NCBI GenBank assembly: GCA_014925825.1
Contig: JACGCK010000194.1
Span: forward strand, 1 to 64,000
DNA length: 64,000 nt
Reading direction: 5' to 3'
Source of the DNA: Pholiota molesta
Taxonomy: Eukaryota; Basidiomycota; Agaricomycetes; Agaricales; Strophariaceae
The notes beneath the pieces were generated by a model that worked only from the letters and a program-made list of their open reading frames with translations, had not been told where the DNA came from and did not search any database. The position numbers and the translations under genes were made by a program. Of the stretch, positions 36,516 through 46,720 are shown piece by piece. Each line of letters opens with the position of its first letter. Position 1 is the stretch's first letter.

Positions 36516-36799
36516 ACTATATTCTGGGCATTCAACCAACACATGTGTGCTCGGCAGAAATGCTAAACATAGCATGTACATGATTTCAATGATCCTATCA
36601 TTGATTTAGTGATATGGCATAGGTTTGTAAGCAGTGCATTTACGTTGCTGATGTAATAGGCTTCTTTTGGGATTGATTAATCAATCTGATGGGCTGATAA
36701 TTATTTTCCTTCCTCTTCACCAGTATAATACCATTCAAATGGTTCAAGGTCAAACATATGCAGCTTGACAGAATCTCTTTCCACATTCTGTATGCATAT

Positions 36800-36952
36800 T
36801 GTTGGAAATTATGAGCTCAGCGGAGTTTCGTATTATGACACGTGATCTTTTTGTAGATTGAAGGGACATTTTTGTATGTACATTCCTCACTCAATTGCCA
36901 TCGAGTTCCTGCTACCCCGTCTCGCAGCGACGTGACCTGACGAATTCCCACA
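36800..36952 (+). repeat. 5' LTR of the TRIM/LARD-like element
   Basis: A 153-bp LTR with TG...CA ends, nearly identical to 41,534-41,686. Orientation is set by the primer site on its right and the purine tract before the other LTR. Confidence 0.93.
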
Positions 36953-36960
36953 CAATTGAG

Positions 36961-36976
36961 TGGTGCCCGGTGGGGC
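36961..36976 (+). other. Primer-binding site of the LTR element
   Basis: TGGTGCCCGGTGGGGC would pair with a tRNA 3' end GCCCCACCGGGCACCA. The tRNA species was not identified. It differs from the internal iMet priming used by the Copia elements in this window. Confidence 0.75.
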
Positions 36977-37026
36977 AATCAAGAATACACGAATGATCAA
37001 CGTGCACCTCGTTCATCTTGCCGTCA

Positions 37027-37324
37027 TTGGAAGTCCTCTCTCATGGGGCATCTCGGAAGCCACTGCTCTTAAGAGTTTGGCGCACTCGGAAGTCGCCAGC
37101 TAGGTGCATTGGAAGTCGCCAGTCAGGCACATGGAAGTCGCCAGCCAGGCACACGGAAGTTGCCAGCCAGGCGCACGGAAGTCACCAGTCTGGCGCACGG
37201 AAGTCACCAGTCTGGCGCAGAAGTCGCTCATCGAGCACACCGGAAGTTGCCAGTTTGGCGCACACCCTCGGAAGTCGCCTGTCCAGTGCATTGGAAGCCG
37301 CTTGTCGAGTGCACCGGAAGTCGC
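37027..37324 (+). repeat. GGAAGTCGCCAG minisatellite, left block
   Basis: About a dozen imperfect 22-25 bp units follow the pattern GGAAGTCGCCAGYCAGGCGCAC. The same unit in the same orientation resumes at 41,041 right of the palindrome, so the array is the original interior of the LTR element. The palindrome inserted into one unit. Confidence 0.85.
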
Positions 37325-37331
37325 CAGTTTG

Positions 37332-40300
37332 CAGCCTTGTCCGTTAATATTCTACATGAAATAGTGGAAGTTGCCCAGGAAAGAAAGTGCATCCAGGATG
37401 GTAACTCAGGTGCGCAGCCACCCCACCTAGCTGGGATTGAATATTTTCTGCCCTTTCCTGGTGCTCTCTGCTCATCACCAGTGGCAGTGCTACTGCTCAC
37501 TGCTGCTGCCACTGCTGCTCACTGTGCTCAACAGTGACGAGCACTGCTTGTCACCGTTGTCAGGGTCATCCCAAAAAGGAAACCATCAAAATTTTCCAAA
37601 AGCAGAATGACAAATTTGTAAGCTGTTTTTCCCATCATTTCCCACCATCAACTGGCCACATTAGGATGATTGTCCCATTTTGGTACTTTCTGCTCATTGG
37701 CCCATCAAACATGCCATCAAGAGCCAAACACATGACCTGGTACCTAACCACATGACCACACATGACTGCAAATAGGGCAGGGACCCTCCTAGGGGTGGGA
37801 AATACCTAAAATAGCATTTTCCCAATATTATTAGGAATGCACCTGGGTAGCTGGTGCACCCTATATGGGACCCACTGGGACCATATTATACCGAAAGATG
37901 TGGAATTAAATTCTAAATCCACCTGTGAAAGATTCATATTAATAGCATCATTGGTTCAGGCCCTAGAAGCGAATTACTAATTGGAATAAATAAGCGCACA
38001 CATTGATGGCTGTTTTCCTCAACAACCGCCCGGTCGTTTTCTATGATTACAATTTTGGTCTGTAGGTATTGAAAGCGCGCTTCGAACGCGTCCTTGATCA
38101 TAATTTTACGTCCGTTTCTCGCTCCGTAAAACGCTCCGGATATATTTACGCTCGCACCGCATTAGCGCCGGCTACGCGTTCACGATTGGCACGCATATTA
38201 TACCATAAAATAGGTTAATAGCAGACCTTTCCAATGGTACCCTACTCGTCTGGATTGGACATTCCTATGAGGCCCTATAAAGGAAATGGTTGTTTTAATA
38301 TAGAATATTAACCGCAAATCGCACCACAATGCGCTTAGGTGGGTTGGATTCTCCTGATTTTACTGGATTTAATGACATGCTGATTATAGCAATCAGAGGC
38401 TGGGAAGGCACTGAACTGGGCATGGGGATGGCCAGGATATTGCTTTGCTGGCTGGCAGATGCTATTTTTAGCATAGCCGAGCACGGCCTCACCCAATCCG
38501 GGCATGAAATGGTGGCACTCTCCCCCTCCCCCTCATATTGGAAATTCTGTTCCTCCCTCAATTCCTATCCAATTGCTTCGTTCTTTTTTTGAATATTTAA
38601 TATAAATAGGGTACTATATGTCTATACCACTTATGTATTACTATAATGCATGTATCATTTGTTATTTCGATATTTCTATATTTGGGACACTGCATTTGGG
38701 GTTTTCACTGTATTTATGATGGTTATTGGAACATATAGAGCGGTGAAAAGCTAGAGGTAAATACCCACTACCATTTCTGGTAGTTGAAAAGTTGGCTGGA
38801 TACTGCCCTATAGCTCTACACTCATAAAGAGGGGGTTTCTGCACATCCTCCTTGATAAATCCATATCTCAACCAATACTATAGCTATATCCAAGTTTAAG
38901 AATCCATTAGAATAATAAACATGTCTCCTTTAGTTCTGTTACTCAACAATTGTGTTCTTATTGCATTTTATTAGCCATATTACCAGAATGGTTAAATATA
39001 GCAGAAATAGAGGTATTCTGCCTATAAAAATTCACAGAAGCACTCTAAAATTCTGTAAAGCTAGGATATTATAGCTCTCATCAATACCTTCAATTACAGA
39101 TAGGCCACAAGAAAATGGAGTAAGTGAGTGGAAAGATAGTGTGGAAGTACTAGTCAAAACATCGGACTAGATCAAGAGTATCTATATAACTATGATAGAC
39201 CTCTGTTTAACTCATGTTCTTTTGAATGTTTCCACCATATCTTTCCACTCACTCACTCTAATTTTTTTGGCCTATCTTGAATTGTAGGTATGGATGAGAG
39301 CTATAATATCCTAGCTCTACAGAATTTTAGAGTGCTTATGTGAATTGCTATAGGCCAAATACCTCTATTTCTGCTATATTTAACCATTCTTGTCATATGG
39401 CCAATGAAATGCATTGAGAAGAGAATTGTTGAGTGGCAGAACAAAAGAAGACATGTCTAATACTCTAATGGATGCTTGAACTTGGTTATAGCTACAGTAT
39501 TGGCTGAGATATGGATTTATCAAAGAGGATATCCAGTAATGTCTCTCTTTATGGGTGTGGAGCTATAGGACAGTATTCAGGTAACTTCTAAACTACCAGG
39601 AATTGTACTAGGTACTTACCTCTAGCTTTCCACCGCTCTATATGTGCCAATAAGCATCATAAATACAGTGAAAACCCCAAATGCAATGTCTAAAATACAG
39701 AGATATCGAAATAACAAATGCTGCATGTATTATAGTGGCGTATAGGTGCCATAGGCGCATAGTACCATATTTATATTGAATATTAAAATAAAGAACGAAG
39801 CAATTGGATAGGAATTGAGGGAGGAAATGAATTTCCAATATGAGGGGGAGGGGGAGAGTGCCACCAATCCATGCCCAGATTGGGTGAGGCCGTGCTCGGC
39901 AGCGCTAAAAATAGCATCTTCCAGCCAGCAAAGCAATATCCTGGCCATCCCCATGTCCAGTTCAGTGCCTTCCCGGCATCTGATCCCTATAATCAAGGGG
40001 TCATTAAATCCGGTAAATTCAAGAGAATCCAACGCACCTACGCGCGTTCCGGCGCAATTAGCGGTTAATATTCTATTTACAAACAACCATTTCCTTTATA
40101 GGGCCTCAGAGAATTGCTCAATCAGCACGAGTAGGGTACCGTTAGAAAGGTGTTTTATTAACCTATTTTATGATATAATATGCGCGCGAATTATGGAACC
40201 GTAGCCGGCGCTAATGCGGTGCGAGTGCAAATATATCCGGAGCGTTTTACGGAGCGAGGAACGGACGGAAAAATATGTTCAAGAACGCGTTAGAAGCGCG

Positions 40301-41033
40301 CGTTTGATACCTATAGAAAGCTGCTTTGATTATGGAAAACGACCCAGCGGTTGCGGAGGAAAGCAGCCATCAATGTGTGCGCTTATTTCTCCCAAATAGT
40401 AATTCGCTTCTAGGGCCTGAACCAATAAAGCTATCCATATGATTTTCTTACAGGTGGATTTAGAATTTAATTCCGCATCTTTCGGTATAATATGGTCCCA
40501 GTGGGCCCTATATAGGGTGCACCAGCTACCCAGGTGCATTTCCAATAATATTGGGAAAATGCTATTTTAGGCATTTCCCACCCCTAGGAGGGTCCCTGCC
40601 TCATTTGCAGTCATGTGTGGTCATGTGGTTAGGTAGCAGGTCATGTGTTTGGCCCTTGATGGCATATTTGATGGGCCAATGAGCAGAAAGTACCAAAATG
40701 GGCCAAATCTAATCATAGATAAGCAAGTGCTGACAAATGATGCAGAAAAAAAGCGAATCTAATCAGGTTTTCTTCTTTTGGAAAAAATTGATTGCTTCCT
40801 TTTTGGGACGACCCTGACAATGGTGTCGAGCACTGTTTGACACCATTGAGCACAGTGAGCAGCAGTGAACACATGGTGAGCAGCAATATTGGCACTGGTG
40901 ACCACTGGCTTAGGGCAGAGATATTCAAAGTCAGTTAGGTGGGGTGGCTGCGCACCTGAGTTACCATCCTGGATGCACTTTCTTTCCTGGGCAACTTGCC
41001 ATGTCCCATGCATGATATCAACAGACACTGGTG
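37332..41033. mobile_element. 3.7-kb near-palindromic foldback element
   Basis: The left arm runs from 37,332 to about 39,150 and the right arm from about 39,226 to 41,033, as imperfect reverse complements around a loop of roughly 75 bp. Termini are CAGCCTTGTCCGTTAATAT and, reversed, CACCAGTGTCTGTTGATAT. The 7-bp CAGTTTG at 37,325-37,331 and 41,034-41,040 is the target duplication within a minisatellite unit. No coding frame is convincing. Arms of the same family occur at 1-2044 and 6239-8048. The family resembles foldback DNA transposons with very long inverted repeats; which transposase would move it is unknown. Confidence 0.85.
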
Positions 41034-41040
41034 CAGTTTG

Positions 41041-41400
41041 GTGCACACCCCCGAAAGTCGCCCGTCCGGCACATCAGAAGTCGCCACTTTGGTGCAGAAG
41101 CTGCTCGCAATGGAAGCCGCCTTTGGGCGCACATGCGGAAGTCACCTTTGGGTGCACACTCGAAAGTCGCTCGCTGAGCGCAACAAGTTGAAGTCTCTGA
41201 CATCACCTGGAGCATGACGACATGTTCATCCAATCCGATTGATTCTTGCCAATCCCCGTTCCTCGACCCTTCAATAGCCACCAGCTAGGTATGGGCTGTA
41301 TGCCAGAAACCACCAGCTAGGTGCACTGAACCCGAAACTGCCAGTCACATGCAATCTTGGAAGCCGCTGTCCAGCGCAGAAGTTTGAAGTCTCCTTGTTT
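41041..41400 (+). repeat. GGAAGTCGCC minisatellite, right block
   Basis: Degenerate units (GAAAGTCGCCCGTCCGGCAC, GGAAGTCACCTTTGGGTGC and others) continue the left block in the same orientation, with non-repeat DNA at about 41,200-41,280. The array ends before the purine tract and right LTR. Confidence 0.75.
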
Positions 41401-41533
41401 TATGGAGCACATTTTTGAAGGATTGGAGGATGGTCTTATGTTTGAGGGGGTATGATTTATTTTGTGATGCTCTCTTTTGTTTTCCATTTCTCTTATTTTA
41501 TTTCGGATTCACCCCGCTTTCGCTCGAGGGGTA

Positions 41534-41686
41534 TGTTGGAAATTATGAGCTCAGCGGAGTTTCGTATTATGACATGTGATCTTTTTGTAGATTGTAGGGA
41601 CATTTTTGTATGTACGTTTTTCACTCAATTGCCATCGAGTTCCCGCTACCCCGTCTCGCAGCGACGCGACGCGATGAATTCCCACA
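41534..41686 (+). repeat. 3' LTR of the TRIM/LARD-like element
   Basis: A 153-bp LTR directly preceded by CTCGAGGGGTA and followed by the duplicated target CATAT. Confidence 0.93.
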
Positions 41687-41691
41687 CATAT

Positions 41692-41895
41692 AACCATTAT
41701 CCTCCTTTGCGTCTCGGCTATCCTGGTGACTTGTACATCCAAGGATCTTCTTCTTCATTGTGGTACAAAGTCAACAAGGAACATCCTTTGTGGAATGATG
41801 AATCATTTGGTTGGGTTAGGGTACCAGGTGATTTAGGATTGAATTGTCATATTTATATTAAGCACCCTTTGCATCATTTCCACTTGGTGGCTTAA
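41692..41895 (+). pseudogene. Hypothetical gene fragment split by the LTR element
   Basis: The frame reads NHYPPLRLGYPGDLYIQGSS, WYKVNKEHPLWNDESFGWV and HIYIKHPLHHFHLVA to a stop at 41,893-41,895. No family is recognised, but composition and length look coding. Its upstream part should lie left of 36,795, where little coding signal is seen, so it was probably a fragment before the insertion. Confidence 0.35.
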
Positions 41896-42159
41896 TGTAA
41901 GAAAGAAAAAACTATTGATCTTCTATTAGATACCAAATGGCTTAAAGATTCAGATGGCAAGCATATGGCATATTGTATATACAGAAAGTAAAATCTGAAT
42001 AAAATAATAATATAGTTACAATTTATGTATTTTAGGTTGTATTAGTAGGTCGAGCAATATTTATATATTTTAGTAATTGTATTAATAGGCTATGCTTCGC
42101 ATGGCAATACAAGTCTTTACATACAAAACTGTTAAGTTTAATTTGTGTAAAGACTCGTA

Positions 42160-42380
42160 TTGCCATGCGAAGCAATGGCCCGCAACACAAGTCCGTCAAG
42201 GGATCTATGCCCCTTCACCCTCCCTTCCACTGGAATGTATATCAATGCGACAATGTGACAACACGATGCTCAATCAAACCACTGAATACACGATGGGTTT
42301 TCCATCATCTCTCATCATGTTTCCTTGATCGACGAGGGGTTTTCCATCATCCATCAAGGGATATATGCCCCCTCATCTGA
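42160..42380. repeat. Dispersed repeat copy related to 34.1-34.3 kb
   Basis: The motifs TATATCAATGCGA, ACACGATGGG, CCTTGATCGACGAGGG and CCATCATCCATCAAGGGAT appear in the order seen at 34,100-34,270. In 42,400-43,400 only short uncertain frames occur. One on the minus strand at 42,978-42,730 (MDWNWIAALLDRKIV) is acceptable coding-like sequence but unidentified. Confidence 0.5.
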
Positions 42381-43411
42381 TGCTTTCTTCAGCAGTTGCA
42401 ATATGATGTAGACTGAAAAACATACTGGTAGGTTTTGATAACATTTTACTTCCGTCATTGTCATATGTCTCACCAATGCTTATGGAAGCCCTTAGACATC
42501 AATCACAGTTCAGTTCGATGCTCCCTTCATTGGTTGCAGTATGACGTAGGCTGGAAAACATACCGGTAGGTTTCAATAACATTTTACTTCTGTTGTCGTC
42601 ATAAGTCTCACCAATACTTCAGTTAGTTAATGGAAGCCCTTACACATTTGGACTCAAAAGCTGTTCAGGTGAAACCCATGAGTCTCGAGGTCCTTTTCTT
42701 GAGGCATTATCGTTGTTTATGGATGCCTTTCAAACAGTCCATGATTTACCCGCCATCGACATGACATACACCTCAGCAAGATAGACATGGTTCGCAGGGT
42801 TTCTTCTGAAATATGATTGACCTTCATAGTCAGACAATGTTGAGAAACATCCGGCTTTTATGCATGTAATATATTGTTCAAACAAATCACATCTGTTCCT
42901 CCCCATGCCCTCTACAGTCAACCCAAACAGTGACACAATTTTTCTATCCAACAATGCAGCAATCCAGTTCCAGTCCAACCACTTCTTTTATAGATGATGG
43001 TTGTTATCAAGAAGAATTTATCGAGCTTCCTGGCAGGCCGGCCGATGCTCTGAGGCTTATACAAGCCTTCAACCACCCTTTGGTTCCCTCAGAAGATGGA
43101 TGAGTTAAGTGTGTTCTTATATGGTTCATGTTGACGACACACGAGGGTATGAAGACGATATACAAGAGGGAGAAGAAATTGAACATCCCATACAAGCTGA
43201 ACATAGCTGCTCTGGTTGATGAAGGTGCGTATACAATGGTGAAGTGATTACCATATCAATCTAAACAGATATTATGCACAGGTTATTTCAAGTTGCATCA
43301 CGAAAAACGCCTTTGTGCTAGAGCCAGCCAGGTAAGCCAGGTATGTGCCAGAGATGCCAGAGCATGCCAAAGCACTCCAAAGCAGCCTAGCATGCTCTCA
43401 GAGTGCCTTTA

Positions 43412-43559
43412 CTGTACTATTTCGACCGATTGTTCACGTCACGCATCACATCCGAAAAAAACTATTTTTTTTTATTCGCCTTAAATCAAAAGAAAATTTA
43501 TCGGCCATCTCGGCGCAAATATTTCCAAAATCTGTGAACGATTGGTCGAAATAGTACAG
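43412..43559. mobile_element. 148-bp MITE with TA duplication
   Basis: Left end CTGTACTATTTCGACC continues GATTGTTCAC; the right end is its near-perfect reverse complement (GTGAACGATTGGTCG and on). The terminal inverted repeats are about 27 bp, with two mismatches. TA flanks at 43,410-43,411 and 43,560-43,561 fit Tc1/mariner-type insertion. The centre is AT-rich and non-coding. Confidence 0.9.
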
Positions 43560-43762
43560 TAGTTTTACTTTCTATACAATTTAATTCTGAGGTCTGTACT
43601 TAGTTGCTTAGAGATCAGTAATCCCTTGAGCCCATACTTGCAGATGTACGAACATTTCCCAAAGCTTAGAAAGTGTAGAAAGCGCGAAAATTACACCGAA
43701 AGTACTTTCAGCTTGCAAGGCAATTCCCACGCCCCTGACGCGACCTTGGAAAAATAGTGCAC

Positions 43763-43837
43763 CAAAGGAGATTCGAACGAACGACATCATGTGCAATGTA
43801 CCAAGAACAAGGCGCGTTACCAACTAGGCCATAGGTC
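43763..43837 (-). repeat. tRNA-like sequence with long variable region
   Basis: The minus strand has the A box TGGCCTAGTTGGTAACGCG and the B box GTTCGAATCTC. About 30 nt lie between the D arm and T arm, and the acceptor is only partly paired. Probably a tRNA-derived SINE head or pseudogene. Confidence 0.4.
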
Positions 43838-43929
43838 GGTTCTTTGGAATGAAAAGTATACGCCTTATGTTAGTAGTTCCATAGCGCGCGGGACTTAGAA
43901 TAATTTTCAAGTCCTTTCCTCTCTTCGCT

Positions 43930-44940
43930 TCTACCACTACCACCACCAGCCCCACCTCGCCCCCCCCCCCGCCGCCAACTCATTTCCAGGATGACAGCAC
44001 GGGCGCCACCGCCAACGACAACGCCCGTAACGACGTGAACAACAACGCAAATGACAACGGCGTGGACAGCGACGGGCCTTGGTGATGATGACGTGGGGGA
44101 CGTCGATGTGGAGGATGTCCATGTCAGGAGAGGCACGAGGTAATTTTGCCTCCTCATCCTTTAGTCACTGACCATGCATTGCAGGTGGAGTCAGCACTGG
44201 GACACGCGCCACGTCACCACCGACAGGCCACCGTGCACGTCGCCAATTCGCCACCCGCCGCTGCCTCCCTCTTGCCACGTGCCCCTCCCCTCCAATGAGG
44301 GATGTGGGCCGGCAATTCGCCACGCCACCGCCCACACCGCCGCTCTCATCCCCTCCCTCTCGCCGCGTGCCCCTCCCCTCAACGTGGGATGTGGGCCAGC
44401 AATCGACAGGGTGGCACATGACAGGGGGCTCGCGACAACTTGCGGCGCATGCAGGCAAGGGAGGCTCACGACAATGGCAACAACTGTGGTGCCCGATGGA
44501 CGGGCGATGACAACGGCGAAGGTGCACGACGATGGTGGAGCATGAGGATGGCACACGCGAGGGCGGTGGATGTGCACGATGGCGGTGGAGGTGGCGGACG
44601 ACAGGTGCGCGCACGTGCGAGGGTGGCGGATGCGCAATGGCGGTGGATGCGCGAGGGCGGTGGATGCGCAAGGGCGGTTGACACACCAGGGCAGTGGATG
44701 CATGAGGGCAGTGGATGCGCAAGGGCGGTCGATGCGCCAGGGCAGTGGACGCGCGAGGGCAGTGGAGCACGACGGTGGCGGACACGCGAGGGCTGTGGAG
44801 TGCGAGGGCGGTGGAGTGCGAGGGTGGTGGAGTGCAAGGGCGGTGGACGCGTGAGGGCAGCGGAGCGCGAGGGCGGTGGAGTGCAAGGGCGGTGGACGTG
44901 TGAGGGCGGCGGAGCGCGAGGGCGGTGGATGTGCACATGA
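43930..44940. repeat. GC-rich block with GTGGATGCGCGAGGGCG minisatellite
   Basis: A GC-rich region begins with CCACCACC/CGCC repeats. From about 44,560 to 44,935 it becomes a tandem array of 17-21 bp units (GTGGATGCGCGAGGGCG and variants). Frames of up to about 260 codons on both strands are purely repetitive (His/Arg/Pro/Ala or Gly/Arg/Ala). They lack domains or introns, so they are not annotated as genes. Confidence 0.7.
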
Positions 44941-45059
44941 TGGTGGATAGTTAGTGTAGATTAGGTAGTGCATAGAATAAGTTATAACATAAGTATTATA
45001 GCTTATATAGAATAATACAATCTATTTTACTATTACATTCAATTGTTGTCTAAGCAAAG

Positions 45060-45330
45060 CATCAAAGACAAGGATAGAAAGACCTTGGAAAGACCTCATC
45101 TGAAAGAAACCAAGGATACTTGCAAAGAGTTTTCAAAGACTCCCCAAAGACTCCCTAAGGACTCCCAAAGACCAACCAAAGACATCCAGAGACACCTGGG
45201 TAAATCACATCAATGGTAACGTAACTCTAGAGCTCTTTTTGTCTCTGAGGTCTTTCAGTGCTCTTGGTGTCTCTAGGTGTCTTTTAGAGATACCTACATT
45301 TCTCCAGAGATATTATCGTTTTTTGTGATG
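45060..45330. repeat. AAAGACTCCC / GGTGTCTCT short repeats
   Basis: Clusters of AAAGACTCCC, AAAGACC and CAAAGAC occur at 45,080-45,200, with roughly opposite-strand forms (GGTCTTTC, GGTGTCTC) at 45,230-45,300. No gene is seen. Confidence 0.45.
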
Positions 45331-45379
45331 ACTTGATCCCCGGCAACTATGTCTTCACCACCTGTACTTGTTTAAACAA

Positions 45380-46700
45380 AGATCATAGGTGGCCTGAGCT
45401 TGATGTACCAAAAATCTGGTGCACTGGAGAGTAAGTGTTCATTGTTGTTGACCTCAAATAGTCCATCTAAATATGTATATTATAGAGATGATGTAAACTC
45501 CGCACAGAAGATGGCAATGGAAGAAGCACAACAGGACATACTGGGTCCTCAAGAATTAAGAGGACTGAAAGAAGTCGAGTACAATGAAGAAACGGACAAC
45601 TTTATTGGTGGATCAGCAGTCGAAAGACATTGTAGGAATGGCAATGTATCAAGATCACATACATATGGCCCTACATTACAAAAGCAGACATGTGTTATTG
45701 CTCCCCCGAGCTTAGTGAAGTTGGCCTCGATGGATACGGACCTTGATGAAAATCTGGAGTCACGCAAAAGTCTCCTCAAGGTATTAAGCACAAACCACAC
45801 CATGCATACTTTATAGCTGACATATCTCACAGGCCGCATCGGATATCTTGACATCTACACTCCTCCTGGGCCCCCCTAAGACTGTTTCGATACTTGAAAA
45901 ACAATCGGACATGATCAATGTGTTCAAATGCGGCTCTAATACGACAAAGAGCTTCACAACGCTTCAACTGAATTTAGCGGGTGCACAGACAGAAGGTAAA
46001 TCATTATATTTGAGTAATGGATATTGAGTGAGACTTACAAATTTTTTTCTGTTAATCAGCTGGCGCTCTTGAACAGTTAGGAAGAGCGGGTATCAAACAT
46101 TACGATAAACATGATCATGTTGGTTCATTCACTGACACTCTGTCATGTTCAGATGTTCCCAACAATTTTGAGCCCGGTGTGATGTTCGTTTTATGGCCAA
46201 TGATGTTTACCCGACTAGCGAAATTCAGAGGTATGAAGTTCAGCGGGCTCCATTTACATGGTGGTACTCCACCTACAGCGCCTATTGACACCACATTATC
46301 TGGCTGGGAGACAAGGGCTGTTTGCATGTCTTATAGAACAACCATAGCAGCGGAAGGGAGGGCACGGTATCCGCTATGTGCTTCCATGACTAATCAGGAA
46401 GCGATATATTCCATGCCCGAGATGCAGTTCCCAGAGTCAGTAAATTCGTACAATTTCATGCATTTGTTATGCTAATCTTACAGATACTATTATGCAGAGA
46501 ACACGATGGCATCCAAGGGACTATCAACTGTGCAACATCTGCTTGAGATGGTATATGTCTCACGGATGATAAGGCACTAATGGAATTCTACTCACGAGAA
46601 GTCTACTGTCTCGTAAATTACCTGCTTAGTAGTCTACCGTGACCTCTTGGTGTACAATTCGATTCCGATATGTACATGAAGTCCATCAGTTTCGTGCATG
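45380..46700 (+). pseudogene. TET/JBP-like 2OG-Fe(II) dioxygenase, 3' part decayed
   Basis: Exons join in frame across introns at about 45,431-45,486, 45,781-45,832, 45,995-46,060 and 46,440-46,484. The core region reads GRAGIKHYDKHDHVGSFTD, DVPNNFEPGVMF, FSGLHLHGGTPPTAP and GWETRAVCMSY. I read H-x-D as CAT TAC GAT at 46,098-46,106, the distal His in LHGG at 46,257-46,259, and the 2-oxoglutarate Arg at 46,314-46,316. This layout is that of the fungal TET/JBP family, which oxidises 5-methylcytosine and is expanded in mushrooms alongside transposons. After 46,500 the frame is broken by stops (FDSDMYMKSISFVHADGK in pieces), so the C-terminus is damaged. The start codon is unresolved. Confidence 0.5.
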
Positions 46701-46720
46701 CCGATGGAAAATGACGAACA

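Larger units (their letters stand above)
36800..41686 (+). mobile_element. Non-coding LTR element (TRIM/LARD-like), TSD CATAT
   Basis: Two 153-bp direct repeats, 36,800-36,952 and 41,534-41,686, both run TGTTGGAAATTATGAG to GAATTCCCACA. They are flanked by the perfect duplication CATAT (36,795-36,799 and 41,687-41,691). Eight bases after the left LTR is TGGTGCCCGGTGGGGC (36,961-36,976), a primer-binding site starting with the TGG expected for a tRNA 3' end. Before the right LTR is GAGGGG. The interior has no gag or pol, only a 22-24 bp minisatellite and a nested 3.7-kb palindrome. It would depend on another LTR element for movement. Confidence 0.92.

Noticed and set aside
37027..37324. Regular short repeats resembling a CRISPR array
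   Set aside because: Units are contiguous 22-25 bp minisatellite copies without unique spacers, inside a fungal LTR element.
44165..44973. Frames of 257 and 260 codons (minus) and 166 codons (plus)
   Set aside because: They translate the same GC-rich minisatellite in different frames (His/Pro/Ala and Gly/Arg repeats). Three overlapping frames cannot all be genes and none has a domain.
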